A stretch of DNA of 64,000 bases from Symsagittifera roscoffensis (lineage: Eukaryota > Xenacoelomorpha > Acoela > Convolutidae), in assembly GCF_963678635.1 (NCBI RefSeq), contig NC_087071.1, positions 27,887,378 to 27,951,377 of the forward strand, written 5' to 3'. Shown here piece after piece: positions 1 through 13,900 of the stretch (positions are counted from its first letter, which is position 1; each line of letters opens with the position of its first letter). Made by a program: the position numbers and the translations under genes. A model generated the notes under the pieces. It was not told where the DNA came from. It saw only the letters and a list, made by a program, of their open reading frames with translations, and did not search any database.

Positions 1-1698
1 TGGAAATTGTACACAGAAAAATGGAAAAAGTTTCTTCGAACAGCACAAAGTTTGGTCACTAAGTCGACAAAACATAAATTGAAACCGTTTAGGCTGAATT
101 AAGCTTTGACGCGAAAAAAAATATAATATGCAAAGTAAAGGTTATTCAGTTTACAAATTACACGAGTAAAAAAAAACACTTGTAACTACAAAGAAAAGTC
201 TTTTCAGTACAAAAAATTTCCGTGATGTGGTAAACTTCCATGAAAAACGATAGGCCATTTTTTTTAAAAACTGTATTTCTTCAGTTAGAAAAAAAAACAA
301 TTCGTGGCTGGACTCAATTATAGGACTTTTGCCGTCCCAGGCGTAGTCGTTACCTCTACGCCACGTGCATCGGAAAAGCCAAGGAAACTGAATATATTAG
401 TAATCAAGCTATCAAATGATTACAGTGATTTAAACAATTTGTTAACCTGAAAGCAATTCTAGATGTCATTTTGATAACGCTTGCTAATCGCAAGGGTAAA
501 AAAAAAAAAGATAGTTATAGAGTTATTGGATTGTGATTAATAACCATCTGATAGACATGGCATGGTGAAATGGCGGCTGCTTGTTCCGGCCATTGAAAAT
601 GGGGAAGGATTTTGTATTCGGGTGTGTTTTACTTTTTTTCAGGTAACACAAATAATAATTGGATTGGGTCGAATGATATATCATATCAAAGCCCTTTCAG
701 CAGTGATTCATACAACATAATTTTAGTAATTTCCCAAAAAAATTTCTCAGTGTCGAGAAAAACCGTTTGAAATTTTTGGTCTAATTTTGAGCAAATAAAG
801 CGAGCGAACAGGCTTACAATAGCTACTTATGCCTAAATATAACGCAGCCAAAAATGAACCGAATATATCATCTTGCTAAAAGTTACGCCGCAGAGTATAT
901 ACACCAGACAAAAGATACGTCTTTCGATTGGAAATTCGTAACTGTTACATAATTTTTGTTTTTATGGTAGCCGGTTGATACTCCGACTGATAGTTTTCCA
1001 TAAAATGCAGGAGTAAGAACTGTGTAGAAAAAAAACAATTAAATCAGCCAGCTAAATTGTTTTTGAGTTGCTAGTTGAACTGTAAATTACTTTCATTCAA
1101 ACCAGTTCTAAGTTCTAAAGATTTTAAATTTGAAATCTATTTGCAGTTGATAATGGCGAAAAAAGCTTCGGCTTTGTTTTTGGTAAGTGTTCTTTCTTCA
1201 TCTTCATGCTGGAAAATGTTTAGTGTTAGAATATTTGCGAATGTTATCCTGTATTTACTGTATCATCTGGTATCAGGGCAGAATATGCCACATGTCATAA
1301 GATCCCATATACCAAATCCTACCAACTCGGCAAGTTAGCACAATTTGCTAAACAAGCGAAGGTGAGTTTCAATAAGGACTAAATTGGTCTTTACGTTTAA
1401 AATGGAAATCTTTGGACTGGAATTTTATGGAATGATAAATAATCTGTCTACTGGCATCGATCGTATCAATTGTTTGATAAATGAGATCAAATTTCATACA
1501 ACGGTTTCATCTATCATCCAAAGTAGTTCAAGTTTCTCGTCCATTAGTTTAGTTTACCCTGTATGTTGCCATGCAATGTACTAAACTATGTTGCCATTCA
1601 ATGTCATAGATTTCTGTATTTTCATCAGTTCTTTATTTTCATGACTGGTTTATTCTGATCTTTTCAAAACAAAATTAATTTTTCATAAATTTTTCCAG
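1..1698. other. Non-coding DNA upstream of the first recognised dynein exon
   Basis: AT-rich sequence with many short A and T runs. I see no exon here that joins in phase to the dynein exon at 1699, which needs a donor leaving one base of a codon. A GC-richer patch ending in a GTGAGT donor near 1362 was tested and rejected, because its required frame has a stop. The stretch at about 580-840 belongs to a repeat that recurs at about 7280-7500. The stretch is most simply an intron of the dynein gene, whose earlier exons lie left of the window. Confidence 0.55.
580..840. repeat. Dispersed repeat family C, copy 1
   Basis: Shares with about 7280-7500 the blocks CCATTGAAAATGGGGA, GATATATC, AAAGCCCTTTCAG, GTGATTC and TTTGAAATTTTTGGTCTAAT. 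A weaker relative is at about 10440-10610. Non-coding. Confidence 0.5.
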
Positions 1699-1950
1699 AT
1701 GCTGCAGCTTATGAATGGACCACCCTCTCCGATTTCCAGAAACTAATACTGGTCAAAGTGCTTCGTCCGGACACCTTTGTACCCTCAGTTAGACAATGTA
1801 TCCACTCACAAATGGGGTCCCAGTACGTCTCGGGGGTGCAGTTGGATATGGGGGAGTTGTTCAGACAGGCCACTCATTACACCCCTCTCATTTTCCTTCT
1901 ATCGCCTGGGTCAGATCCAGTTGCTCAGCTGATGAAATTCGCTACTGAAG
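1699..1950 (+). CDS. Dynein exon a: AAA6 start, LSPGSDP block
   Basis: About 84 codons. It starts after TTTTTCCAG with two bases of a split codon and ends in GAAG|GTAATA, phase 1. It encodes DFQKLILVKVLRPD and later PLIFLLSPGSDPVAQLMKFA, the typical entry into the dynein D6 region. The next exon is 4.5 kb away. Confidence 0.93.
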
Positions 1951-4900
1951 GTAATAATAGCAACACTCTTTGTACCATTACAAAAAATTAAACGTTCGTT
2001 TGTTTTAAAAATGTTTGGGTAAGAAAAGTTTTGATAAATTGTAATTTTTAGCAGAGTGACAATTCGTAACAAGCGACAATTAGTTACACGTCGTTGGCAA
2101 GTAGTGAAACTTTGCTCCGCTTCGCTCCGCTACGCTTAATTTTGGCATGAGAGGACTATTGCTCGTAATTTTGTGTTTGACGCTTAATCTACTGTTTCGC
2201 TTGTTACTTGTTACGAATTACCGCCTCGCAAATTTTTTGCAAGTTGAAGAACTGACGCAAAATTGCTTGCATCATTTAGTTTCTTAAAATTGGTAATTCG
2301 CACGCAACAATTACCAGAAGCAATAATTGAAACAATTGATCGTACCTTCGATGAAATACTGAATAATTTTGTCAAAATTGTAATTTTATACCCATGCTGT
2401 TCCGATTTTTGTAACGAAAGTAACGGAATATTTGTGCTCGGGTGGTTTTTTTTCTTCAGACAAATTTCGACTTTTTGACTAGCCATTTTTGACGGAATTT
2501 TTTCCCGTCAAAAAGTATTGTTGTCCCAAGCTTAAATTTGGAAAGATATTTCACCTGTGATCTTTTTTCGTAAAGTTATGGGTGTTTAAAAAAATTGCCA
2601 TTTTGGCCAATTTGGGACAATTAACGCGTGATAAATTTCGCGCTATCAACGCGTAAGCGGAGATTTAATTCGTCTTAGAAATCGTTCCAAATCGGTTGTA
2701 GGAAGCTTATTTGCCATAATTGATTATTTACTAGGAGCGAAATCTATCACTTTGTACTTTAAATGGCGTGTGGAGGGATGATTTTCACAAAAAACCTCAA
2801 TTTTTTTAAAATAAAATGTTCTATTACATTTATTTTTTTCATGTTATTATTTCTCCATAGACCTTAAAAGGCAGTCGGAACATTCAGGGCTTAGCCCTGA
2901 TTCGAGCAGTTTTGTTAATTTTCGAAAAGAGTTTTTTAACTGAGTTTAACTCTACGTTAGCTTGACTATATCGATGTACTGAGTTCAAAATTAACGATAT
3001 ATTCTGCCGGTTTTTCAGTTTCAGTTTGATTTCTAATGCTATTATGAAAATTTTACGGATGTTTGAAACGTGCAAATATAGTCTAATTGATTGTTCATTA
3101 AGTCATACAAGACTGCTCGTATATCGGGGCAAAGCCCTGAATTTTCCGACTGTCCCTTAATTTATATCGAATAAATTTTGGGAATGAAAAAATTGAAAAG
3201 CTAGAAATTTTGGACAAAACCAATGTGTAAAATTTTGACTCGTACGAAATTAATACAACCAATTAGCTAGCCTCAATTCAGTTTGGAACGATTTTGTTGT
3301 GCGGGATAATTCGCGTTACGTTCTCAGCATTATCAACAAACTCTTAAAATCGCGCATATTTCACTCCAGAACATGGTAAATTTGGCAATTTTCACACCCC
3401 TAGAACTTACAAAAAAATATACATTTGAACTCAAGGAAGTCAATATCTTCAATGGGGTATAAAAAATTTTGTTGAAAATTATTATTTCGATCGGTGAAAA
3501 TTGACTGAATAAAAAACTACACCGAGCATAAATATTTCATTTTCTTCGAGAGTCGGAACAATAATTTGTTAAGATAACCAATATAAGCGTTTAAAAAATA
3601 CCTACTCAAAAATGTTTTATATTCAACTGAATTAGGCTCATTGGTTCATTGAATATGTTTTGTTTGACGCAAATTTTATCATTCAGTGATTGACGTTGCT
3701 TTAAGGTGATCGATTTTTGATTTTAAAAGAACAATAAAACGCTACTACCCTCTAGTTGTTTTTTGAACTAGAGGAAGTTTGATGAAAATTCAAACTATAT
3801 TTGAACTTCAATTTTTGTGGCTTAAATAATATTATGTTGTTTGCTATTGCTTCAATGTTTAATCATGGAAAGCAAAATATATACGGTGGGCGGAACAGCG
3901 CTTGCGTCAAAATTACATCATCATTCAATCTAAAGTTATAATCGGATTGATAAAAAGCAAATGTTAATAAAATTGAGTGGTAGTAGAAAATGAATCGTAA
4001 ACAAATTAATTCAGTCAAACAATTTTTAGCTCAAAGTTTTTCGCCGCTGACGCATTGGGCATAATAAAAATACGTAAATGGCTGAATTCGCAGTTTTTTT
4101 TCCAAATCTATTATACTGCCGGTTTTTCATTTTCAGTTTGGTTTCTCATGCTATTATGGGTTTAGGTGTGACATTACGCATAAAAACAACGCTGCGCATA
4201 ATTTTCAATTTGTTTATCATGCAAAGTTGCATTACATAATGCAGACATTAAAATAGTTTTTCAATAATGAAATTCAATTAAGGTGGATGTGAAAAGCCAT
4301 TGATTTTCAAAGACCCGTAATTGTGCGAAAAAGTGTTGCAAGTACACGAAGAACGATCGCAGAAAAACTTGACCTAGCCAAGGTTTTTTCTCCAGACAAA
4401 TTTTCAATTTCGAGATGAAAATTTTTGACGGCATGAAACATTCTTTGGATATCGAAATCATGAACTCATAGTAAAAAGCTCAAAGTAAAAAGTTCGAAGA
4501 ACAAAAAAGAAATAATGAAATAAAAAGTTATGAACTGGAGTAATATTTTGAAATGTGGAAGAATGGAATGATTTTCAATTATGTAGGTGTTGATGATTTT
4601 TAGTTTTTTTTTTCAGGAAAACGTCTTGAATTTGTTCACGCTCAAATTTGTTTTTCGCGATTTGACTCATCTTTTTTTCAAATTCATTTCATTTAATAAA
4701 TGAAGGCAAACTTCTCTATCAAACAGCAACAGTGAAAAAGTCAAGAAAATGAGAATGGTTTCTAGTTTGTTTTTAGTTTTCAGCGGAATGAACCAATTAC
4801 TTATTGACCCTGTTTTCTCTGAATGAGATAATTTTAATTGAAAATTGCCGGTAATAAGTAATTCTTGAAAATTGTAGATATTTAATATGATATAATTTTT

Positions 4901-7900
4901 TTTCAAAAATTGAAAAAAAAAATTTTCGGTTTTCTTTTTCTTTCACGTTTTTTAACGGTTTGTTGGCTATGTGTTCTACTATAATCAATAGTAAAACCTG
5001 GATTCACCCGAAAATATTTTACTGAGGTTAGTTTGAAACCTGTGATACTTTTTTTCTAATATTTGTCAATAACTGCTTATATAAAGTAATGAACGTAGTG
5101 AAGACTCCTTAAAATTTTGTTCACGTTCAAATTTGATTTTTTTGCGGTTTTGCTTTGGAGTTTTTTCAGGTCGATTCATTTCTAGAGTTAAAAGGAAGGC
5201 AAATGCCACTAGCAAACAGCAAAAGTGTAAAGATCACAAAATGCGCGATCGACTTTTAATTTTGAAAGTGGATTTCAATTTTCAGATTTCCCAGAGGACT
5301 AAAAAGTTTACCTATTCATCCAGTTTTCGCAAATTGGGTTGAATTGATCAAAAAACTGCTAGTCATAAATTGTTCTTGAAATTCAATGAGTTTCAAGGGC
5401 ATATCTTTCTTCTTTAAAACTTGAAAATTGAAGGTTTTTATAGGAACCGGTCAATCTTTAACATTTTCTTGCTTTCATTCCTTTTTCCAACTGTCAGTTG
5501 GCTATGTTTGTTCGGATATTTTCATGAAGTGAATGGCAGGAACTTTAGGCTCGGTTCGCTTTTTTTCCCAACCAATTTTGCCTACCTAATGGAAAACTCA
5601 TAGGGTTTCAAGTGTGTAATCTTAAAAAAGCCTTATGGCCGTGATTCGGATTCTTAAAAAAAAGATAAATTTTGAGTTGGGACGTATGTCTAACTCATAG
5701 AGTAATTTCAGATAAGGTACACCGTCTGCTCGTCACGCTATCTTATTTTCGGCCGGATAGATTTGTGCAACTTCTTAGTCTAATACCGATCTTAATCTTA
5801 CTCTTATATCTCTTAGTCTCAATAGATCTAGAGTATACTGGTTTGTTACGAGCTGGTCTCTTGGAAAAGGCAACTAAGCTGTAAGTTAAATTCAGAATGC
5901 TCTGGTGCTGAAACTACAAGTAGTTTCAGCACTTACAAATAAATGGGTTGTTAGTTAGATGGAGTATGATTGGTTAGTCTTCAATATTTTAAAGGGATAA
6001 AATATCTAATTTATAACCAATAATAATATACAGTTTGGATCAGGTTCCAGTTTGCTCTTTGTCGAGAAAACCTGGTCTGATTCTTTTTCGTTTTTCAGAC
6101 TAAACTAGATAAAAATAAGGCAAATTCTGATGAAGAGCAATCATCTTATCTTTTATTTCATTTTTTTATTGTTATTTGGCTAAAATTACCACTTCTGAAA
6201 TTATTGTGGTCAGAACATTTGAAGCGGTATTTGCACAGCAACCGGCTATTCTTGTTGCTTTTATAAATGTCTTTTCAATCAGTCTTTTTTTGGTTTTTAA
6301 CCTTTTTGACTGTTGGTCCTTCTTTATTAAATCAGAGGACTTAGTAAACTTCTATTGCAACTTGCGAATCATAATCTTGTATAATAAAATCAACAATAGT
6401 TCTTCATTTTGTAGAAAGAGGCTCAGCACTCCACATAGACATGATTTCACTTGGAAGAGGCCAGGGACCTAGGGCGGAAGAGTTGATAAGCAAGGCGCAA
6501 ATCCTGAAAAACCGATGGGTGTTTCTGCAGAACTGCCACTTGGCATCGAGTTTCATGCCCAGACTACAGGAACTGGTTGAGAGGTGAGAATCCTTTTAAA
6601 AATCGTATCTCAATCGGAAGCGCAACCCAGCGACTTTTAAGAGGTATTTGATTTGGAGTGAAGTCGAAGCTGTAAAATGGGGCGAAATTGGAGTGGGGTA
6701 AAAGGAATCTTGCTATGGGGTAAAAGATGGGTGTAAAAAAGGAGGGGGTGAAATGACGTGGTGAAAATATAGGACACACTAAAATCAAGTTCAGTTTTTA
6801 CATTTAGTCTTAATCTGTTGGTCTTCTTAATTTTTATCATTCAATTCGATTTTATTGTTATTCTTCCCGAGATTGATGAAATTCATAAAATGTAATTTCA
6901 ATTTTGTAGCGATACAATTCGGCCATAAACACTAGTTTCTTAACAAAAAATAGCTCCGAATTGGGAGACTCATTTTCTCCTGTTTGCTTACTGTTACATT
7001 TACTGTTTCGTAAATGTAGTCATAAATTAACTAATCAACACGCATATTTCGCTGCAGTTTCTCGAAGCCTGGCGCGGATGTGGATCCCAACTTCAGACTG
7101 TGGCTCAGTTCCAAACCCAACGCCGCCTTCCCCATCCCCATCCTACAGCAGGGACTCAAGGTTAACTACACGCCACAACACTGTTTTTGCTAAAACTTGA
7201 AAAACCAAACTAAACATAGATTTCAGTTGGATTGAATATGCAGATGTTACTATACTGAGTACAGAGAAGTCACTTATTGTTCCGACCATTGAAAATGGGG
7301 AGGAACTTTGTACTAGGGTATGTTTTAGTTTTTATTTTGCTTTTTGTTTTCCACGCAAAATCAGGCACCACAAATTATGACCAGACTGGCTTGGGTGATA
7401 TATCGTATTAAAGCCCTTTCAGTCGTGATTCGAACGACTTTTGAAAATTTTGAAAACTTTTTCACCGTGTTGAGAAAAACCAGTTTGAAATTTTTGGTCT
7501 AATTTCGAGGTAGCGTAATTTAAGCCGTGAAAACTTACTTTTACTCAAAAAAGGTAGTTTTTGGAGATTTTAGCCCAATTTTGGGAATCAAAAACTTCAA
7601 AACGTTTCTGCAAAATATTTGAAAAGTTTTTGAAATTTTTCTATTTTTTTGCTTCAGATCTTTTTATCGCAATATGCAGAAAAAAAACGACATCACTTGA
7701 AAAAAAAACTTTTTGTATTTTTTAAGACTGTGTTCAGAACATTCTGTGCTACCTGCACAGTAACCGGTTGTCCTTGTTTGGGTTATATCATCTTTCTTCC
7801 TTTGTTTTCCGGAATATCCTGAAACCATTTATTTTTTGTCAGACGCCGCCTAGAAACATCTGGTGTTTTCGTTCAGTATGATTCAGCAACGATGTTTTGC

Positions 7901-10900
7901 ACATTCGCTGTCTGATTCCCTATTTTCAGTTTTTAATGGTTTTTGTTAAAAAAATAAAAAGAACTCCGGGTTGAAGCCTAATTTATTACGATCGTTCATC
8001 TCATTTTCATATTAGATGACGATTGAGAACCCACAAGGTATTAAGGGAGCTCTGGGTAGAATATTCAGCAGTGGGTCCAATGCCACTGTGACAGAGAGTA
8101 TCTGGAACCAGAGGAGCGAGGTGCCTGGATCACCATGGAAGCAAATTTTATACAGGTTAATGCACTGACCAGATTTGTCAGTTTTGACAATTTTACAATC
8201 AACTTTTTTTTTCCATATTTTTTTTTACCATACTGAGCATAATGCTGATATAAATGTATTGAATGACGAAGTCTATAATCTATATTTTGTGGTTTTGTAT
8301 TTGACAGTTTTTTGTACTTTCAGTCTTTGTCTCTTCAACTGCGTCGTCGTTGAGAGACGCAAATTCGGAGCGCTCGGCTGGAACATCCCCTACGAATTTA
8401 CTCAGAATGACCTGGACGTTGCCATTCTCCAGTTAGACACTTTCTTAGGTAGGCAACTATTATAGAAACGTGGCGACATATATTGTGTTTTTCGCCCTAT
8501 TTCAATCAAACCGTTCAAATCTTGCTGGAAAACTGCTCAAACCCTTCAAATCTTGAGCGGTTTTTGAGCGCGATCTCGACCAGGTAACTGTATTTATTTA
8601 TATATGTTTCAAAATACTTGAGAATTTTGCTGATAATGATAATTTGCTGTTAGAGGACATCAACTGCATATTTTAGGCTCGTGCAACTCAAGTGACTCAG
8701 TACCCTGGGACGCCCTGCTGTACATGACGGGGGAGTTGGTGTATGGGGGAAGAGTGACTGATGATTTCGACAGGAAGTGTTTGGCGACAGTGATGAGGAG
8801 GTTCTACAGTGCAAAGATATTCGGAGAGGGCTTTTCGTTCACTTCCGATCAAGTGAGTTCATTGTAGTTGTTCAGACTTCGGCATTAATGGTTCAAACAG
8901 GAGCAAAATCTTAAAATATTTGAACCTTCTCCAGCTTGGATTGCTCGTTTTTTTCTTCAATAATTTCAACGTGTCTGTACAGTATCAAAAACGGCTTCGA
9001 ATGGGTGCAGTAGTTTGTTGAGATGGGTGTTTCTGCGTATGCCTTTGAAAGGGTCAAGTACAATTGTTTGGTCGAAAAAAAAATTTCAATGATTTGTTTG
9101 ATAATTTGAGATATTTTTCATACATAGTTGAGATTGAATAGTCTTTCTTTTTAAGGTCTACAAAATGCCTTCCACGTCTGACGATTCCTTCTCTGCTGTT
9201 TCCAAGTTAATTGAGGAATTACCTGCAGATGACCTGCCAGAGATATTTGGGATGCACTCCAATGCGCAGAGGTCTTTCCAGATGATGGGGTGTCATACTT
9301 TGGTGGAACAGATGAAGAGTCTGCAGCCGAGGATGTCCAGTGGAACCATCAGGTAGGTGATTGCAATCATTACTAGGCCATTTTGCCTGTGCATTTTGTG
9401 AATGGTAAGCGGATTCCGCAACAAGGACGTTCGTTTTATTCTTCTTCTGTTCCTTCATTTCCTTTGATCGTTTTGACAAAATTTTAACATGCTTAAAGAT
9501 TTGTCTCTGGAATCCAGGAACTACAGACACAAAAATGTCCTCCTATCCAGTGCACAGTTTGGCCTCGTAATGATAAACCATTTGATTGCTTCTGTAACAA
9601 ACTAACCGACCTGTTCTAACTGCCGACAAAGTTCGTCAAACGGTGGCATGGTAAGCCTCGAGTCTCGTCTCTGAACGCTAGTAAGAACCTTTTAGTTCCT
9701 TCTCTTGTCTCGAAAACATCCAAAAAATACCGGAAAAACTGCACACGCCTTAATTGGCGTTTAGTTATTCATAAAATATCACAAAGGTGACGGGTTTTAG
9801 TAATTCGCTTACATTTCAGTTTGGAAGTTCAGTTTACGGTCCTTTGATAATATTAAAACCACTAAACGGTTGCATCTTTCGTGCAGTGACCGATTATAAG
9901 AGAAAACAATAACAGAAGATTTAAAACGACGGTTGATTTAAAATTTCCTTTCAATACCGGTTTCAGTGCCGGACAAAGTGACGAATCCATAGTGTTAAGC
10001 ATGGTCAATGACATGCTATTCCGAGTGCCCCAAATAGTCGAGCAAGCTACCAACCCCACAACAACCGACAACAAACCCCACAATGCTCCCAAAGGGGGTC
10101 ACCACTCTTCTCAGACTACTAAAGATGTACACCCTATGCCGACTACAGTCAATGGGCTGAGTAAGTTTGTGAGTGACGTGAGGGCATCGATGAGTCAGAA
10201 CCAGTTCCTGGCAAAGAAGCAGACAATCGGAAGTGAGTACTTTCACTGAATGATTTCGTTTGTCAAATATCTCAATTTGAAATTGAGTCAATACTTTCGA
10301 TATACAATTTTTACAGCAGCGTACTAAGAAAATTGTTAAATTAAAGTAAAATCAAAGGTTAATGTGAAATGTTAATGTTTGAAAAAAAAATCGTATATTC
10401 AGGAGGTGGGTTTTGTTTTTGTTGTGATCACTGTTCCAAAAGGAGTGGGACAAAAACAATGGCCTAAGACGGTATGTTTCTCGCCCAGTTTTAGAAACCT
10501 CAAAGAAAGCTCGTTGAGGTCAAGTGTCCTATCATATCACAGCCCTATTGAAAATGATTCGGTTTCCAAAAACTTCTGAAATTGTATCAGTCTCGAGAAA
10601 AATCATTCTGAAATTGTTTTTGCTATCCTTGTTTTTTCACGGAAAAGTTCAATAATAACCGTGCAAATGGCGAAAAAAACGGGCTCGAATTCAAGTTTCT
10701 AAATGTGTTAACTCATTCCCGTAGATTAAAAAATATCTTTTGATCCTGTTTTTTTACATTGGTTTAGTTTGATCAAAAGTGTCAACCATAACAGATTCGA
10801 TCAGCTTTATGATCGTATTTTTTTTTGCTGAAAACACTTCCTAACCAATGTGGTGTTTGAGTTTTTTGAAACCATTAATTTTTTCAACTGTCTGTTCGAA

Positions 10901-13900
10901 AACAAAATCGAACTTGACTCCTAATTGCAACGAACTAAAAAGAACAAGACTGCTCGTATACCAAGGCTAAGCCCTGATTGTTCCGACTGCCATTTAATCG
11001 TATGGAGCAATTTTTGGTAATTTTTTTCAGAAAAATCATATATTTTAGACAATATTAAGTATAAAATTTGATTCGCACGAAATTACTACGACCAATGTAG
11101 CTTGCCGCAATTCAATTTGGAACATTTTTTTTCAGTTCGAGATAGTTTGCCTCGTATAAATAATTCTTGTTACCCTTTCATCATCATAAATAAATTTTTT
11201 AAAGCGAGCATAAATTAATCTAGAGCATAGCCAAGTCTGCAATTTTTGAACCCATAAAACTTTTGGAGGCAATTTTTGGAGGCATTTTTTTTTAATTTGA
11301 CCTCAACCAGTCGATATCTACGATGGGGTCTTAAATTTTGTTTGTTAGAAACGGTTAGAATGGTCGCCATAATAATTTGATTGAATAAAAAAAACCCCAA
11401 GCATATTTTTGCAACTTGATACCAGATGTTTTTTCAAAAGAGCCTCAGTATGCTTTTTCTGTTTCTGTGAGTTCAATTTGCTTTTTTCGCCCATTTGAAT
11501 GTCTTTTGACTGTTTTTTTCATAATTTTTAATAGTAATGAACGTAGTGAGTACTCTTATATAGATCTTGCGCTGATTTTTTTTCAGGAAAAAGTATTAAA
11601 ATTTGTTCGCGCTCAATTTTGATTTTTTGCGGTTTGGTAAATTTTTAAAGTTCAGTTAATTTTTATTGTTAAAAGGAAGGCAAACTCCAATATCGAACAG
11701 CAAAATGGTTAAGGTCACGAAAAACTTGATCGGCTTCTAATTTCGAAAATGGAATTTAATTATTAGATCTCCCAGCGAAATAAAATTTTTACTCAAATTG
11801 GGTTAATTTTAACAGAAAAGTGTCCATCATAAATTGTTCTAATAATTCAAAGAGCGTTAAGGCTGTCTATTTTTTTTCAAAATTGAAAAAATGAAGGTTT
11901 TGAAAAAAAAACAAGTTATTTTTTGTTTCAGTTTCCTTGGGTTCATTACTCTTTTTCAACAGTCAGTTTGCTATGTTATTGTTCCGACTTTCGATACGAA
12001 AGTAACGGAATATTTGTGCTCAGGGTGGGTTTTTTTTTCTTCAGACAAATTTCGACTTTTTAACTAGCCATTTTTGACAGAATTTTTTTATATCATTCGA
12101 AAGGTATTGTTGTCCTAAGCTCAAATTTGAAAAGATATTTCACCTGTGATCATTTTTCGTAAAGTTACGGGGGTTTAAAGATTGCCATTTTGGCCAATTT
12201 GGGACAATTAAGGCTCGATATATTTCGCGCTATTAACGCGTAAGCGGAGAGTTAATCCGTCTTAGAAATCGTTCCAAATAGGTTAAAAGAAGCTTATTTG
12301 CCATAATTGGTTTGTTACAAGGAGTAAAGTCTATCACTTTGTATTTTATATGGCGTGTGGGAGGATGATTTTCATAAAAAAATTTCAAATTTTAGATTTG
12401 AAATTTTTAAATGTTATTACTGCTCCATAAACCTTAAAAGGCAGTCGGAACATTCAGGGCTTCGCCCTGATCCGAGCAGTCTTGTTCTCTTTAGAAGTTG
12501 CAGGGTAACTGCTTATGAAAGAAGCTTTCTGCTAGTTTTCGATTTTAGAGCCATATAAGAAGAGCGAGAGATATAAAAAATGTGAGTTTATGGATACCAA
12601 TCACGATGTTATGAAGTGCTGTTTTTTGTGCATCTATGCATCTTAAATCTTTGATGTGTGTCAGTTGTGTTTTTGTGTGTATAAATCGTTCATTTGCTAT
12701 TCTACTGCTACTTAAATCCATGTTTTGATCTGTTCACCTTTTTTGATAAGATGCCCTGCGATCGAAGCGAACTTTTTTTCGTGTCATTATTGCATAATAT
12801 TTTCATTATATTTTGCAGATTCTTCAATTATTGATGCATCTTGAAAATATTGAAATGTTGACAGGAGAGTTAGCTTTTATGGTCAATACAGGGAAGGGGG
12901 GGGGGACAAAACGAGAAGTGGGGGGAGGCAGATGGTTCTGGTTATTTTTTCAGATAAACCAGAACTGTCCTCCATTTGTCAGTATCGATTTCAAGAACGC
13001 TCGAGTACAATCAAAATCTTATGATAACTAATGTAACTTCTATTAAAACCTACTAGATGCAACCTCTCAGCTAAAAAGTAAATTGTAAAAAACTGTTGTC
13101 TATTTATCTATGTATATCCCCCAGGTCCAGTCATCTTGAAAATCTTTCCAAGATCTTGAAGATTCTTGAAGATTTATCAAATATGGCCTGGCCATATATA
13201 GTATGATTTTTGGATTTCTTTGCAATAGGGGAGGCTCGTTACCATGTACGAAAACCGTTGAATTATTTCATTACAGGGTGGCAACTCGTTACTAAGTACC
13301 AAAAGGGGGGAAATAGATAAAGATATCCTGACTTTTTACAATTTAGTTTTCAGCTTAGTGGTGTGCATTTTGGTCAGTAGGGGTTATTCAGTATTGGTAA
13401 TCTCTGCTATTTCAGGAATCAGACCGAATTATGTCCAATTATTTGTCCAATTATTTGTGCTTCATTGAAAGCAAAAGAAACTCGACTTCAGTGCAGATCC
13501 AATCTAAGTTTTATTTGCTTGATGGACAATGAATTAGTTATTAACTATTGCAACTGCAATTTAAAACTAATCTCTACTATTTCAGATATACCAGAAGTTT
13601 CTCCCATATCAGAGTCTGCTCCCGAGTACACTCAAAGTATTATTAACTTATTAGTCAATAGATAGTTAATATAATTTATGTATCATTAATAGATCTATGA
13701 TTTTTTAACCCCTGCGGGTACTAGACTTTTATTCGTAAATGACTTTTCTCACAGGATGACTGAACTTTAATTATCTCCAATTCTGTACTTTCGTCAACTA
13801 ACTGACAAATTTAGAGCATGTCTGCATTTTACTGTTCAGTTCTATTCGAAATTTAATTTGTTTTTTTTTGTATGTTGGTTTAAAATTTACCAACTCCGAT

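Larger units (their letters stand above)
1951..6414 (+). other. Dynein intron filled with repeats
   Basis: 4.46 kb intron. It contains a short inverted-repeat element at about 2055-2222 (TTCGTAACAAGCGAC facing its near complement), TIR-element copies at 2399-2917 and 3107-3559, an ancient repeat of the ATGAACGTAGTGA family from 5088, and a solo LTR at 5673-6049. No coding exon was found: exons 1699-1950 and 6415-6583 join in phase without one. Confidence 0.7.

Noticed and set aside
1277-1362. Possible upstream dynein exon ending at a GTGAGT donor
   Set aside because: The frame needed to join the exon at 1699 contains a TAA a few codons before the donor, and the sequence does not resemble the dynein region expected there.
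6961-7200. 79-codon ORF overlapping a dynein exon
   Set aside because: Different frame from the FRLWLSSKP reading, which fits splice phase on both sides.
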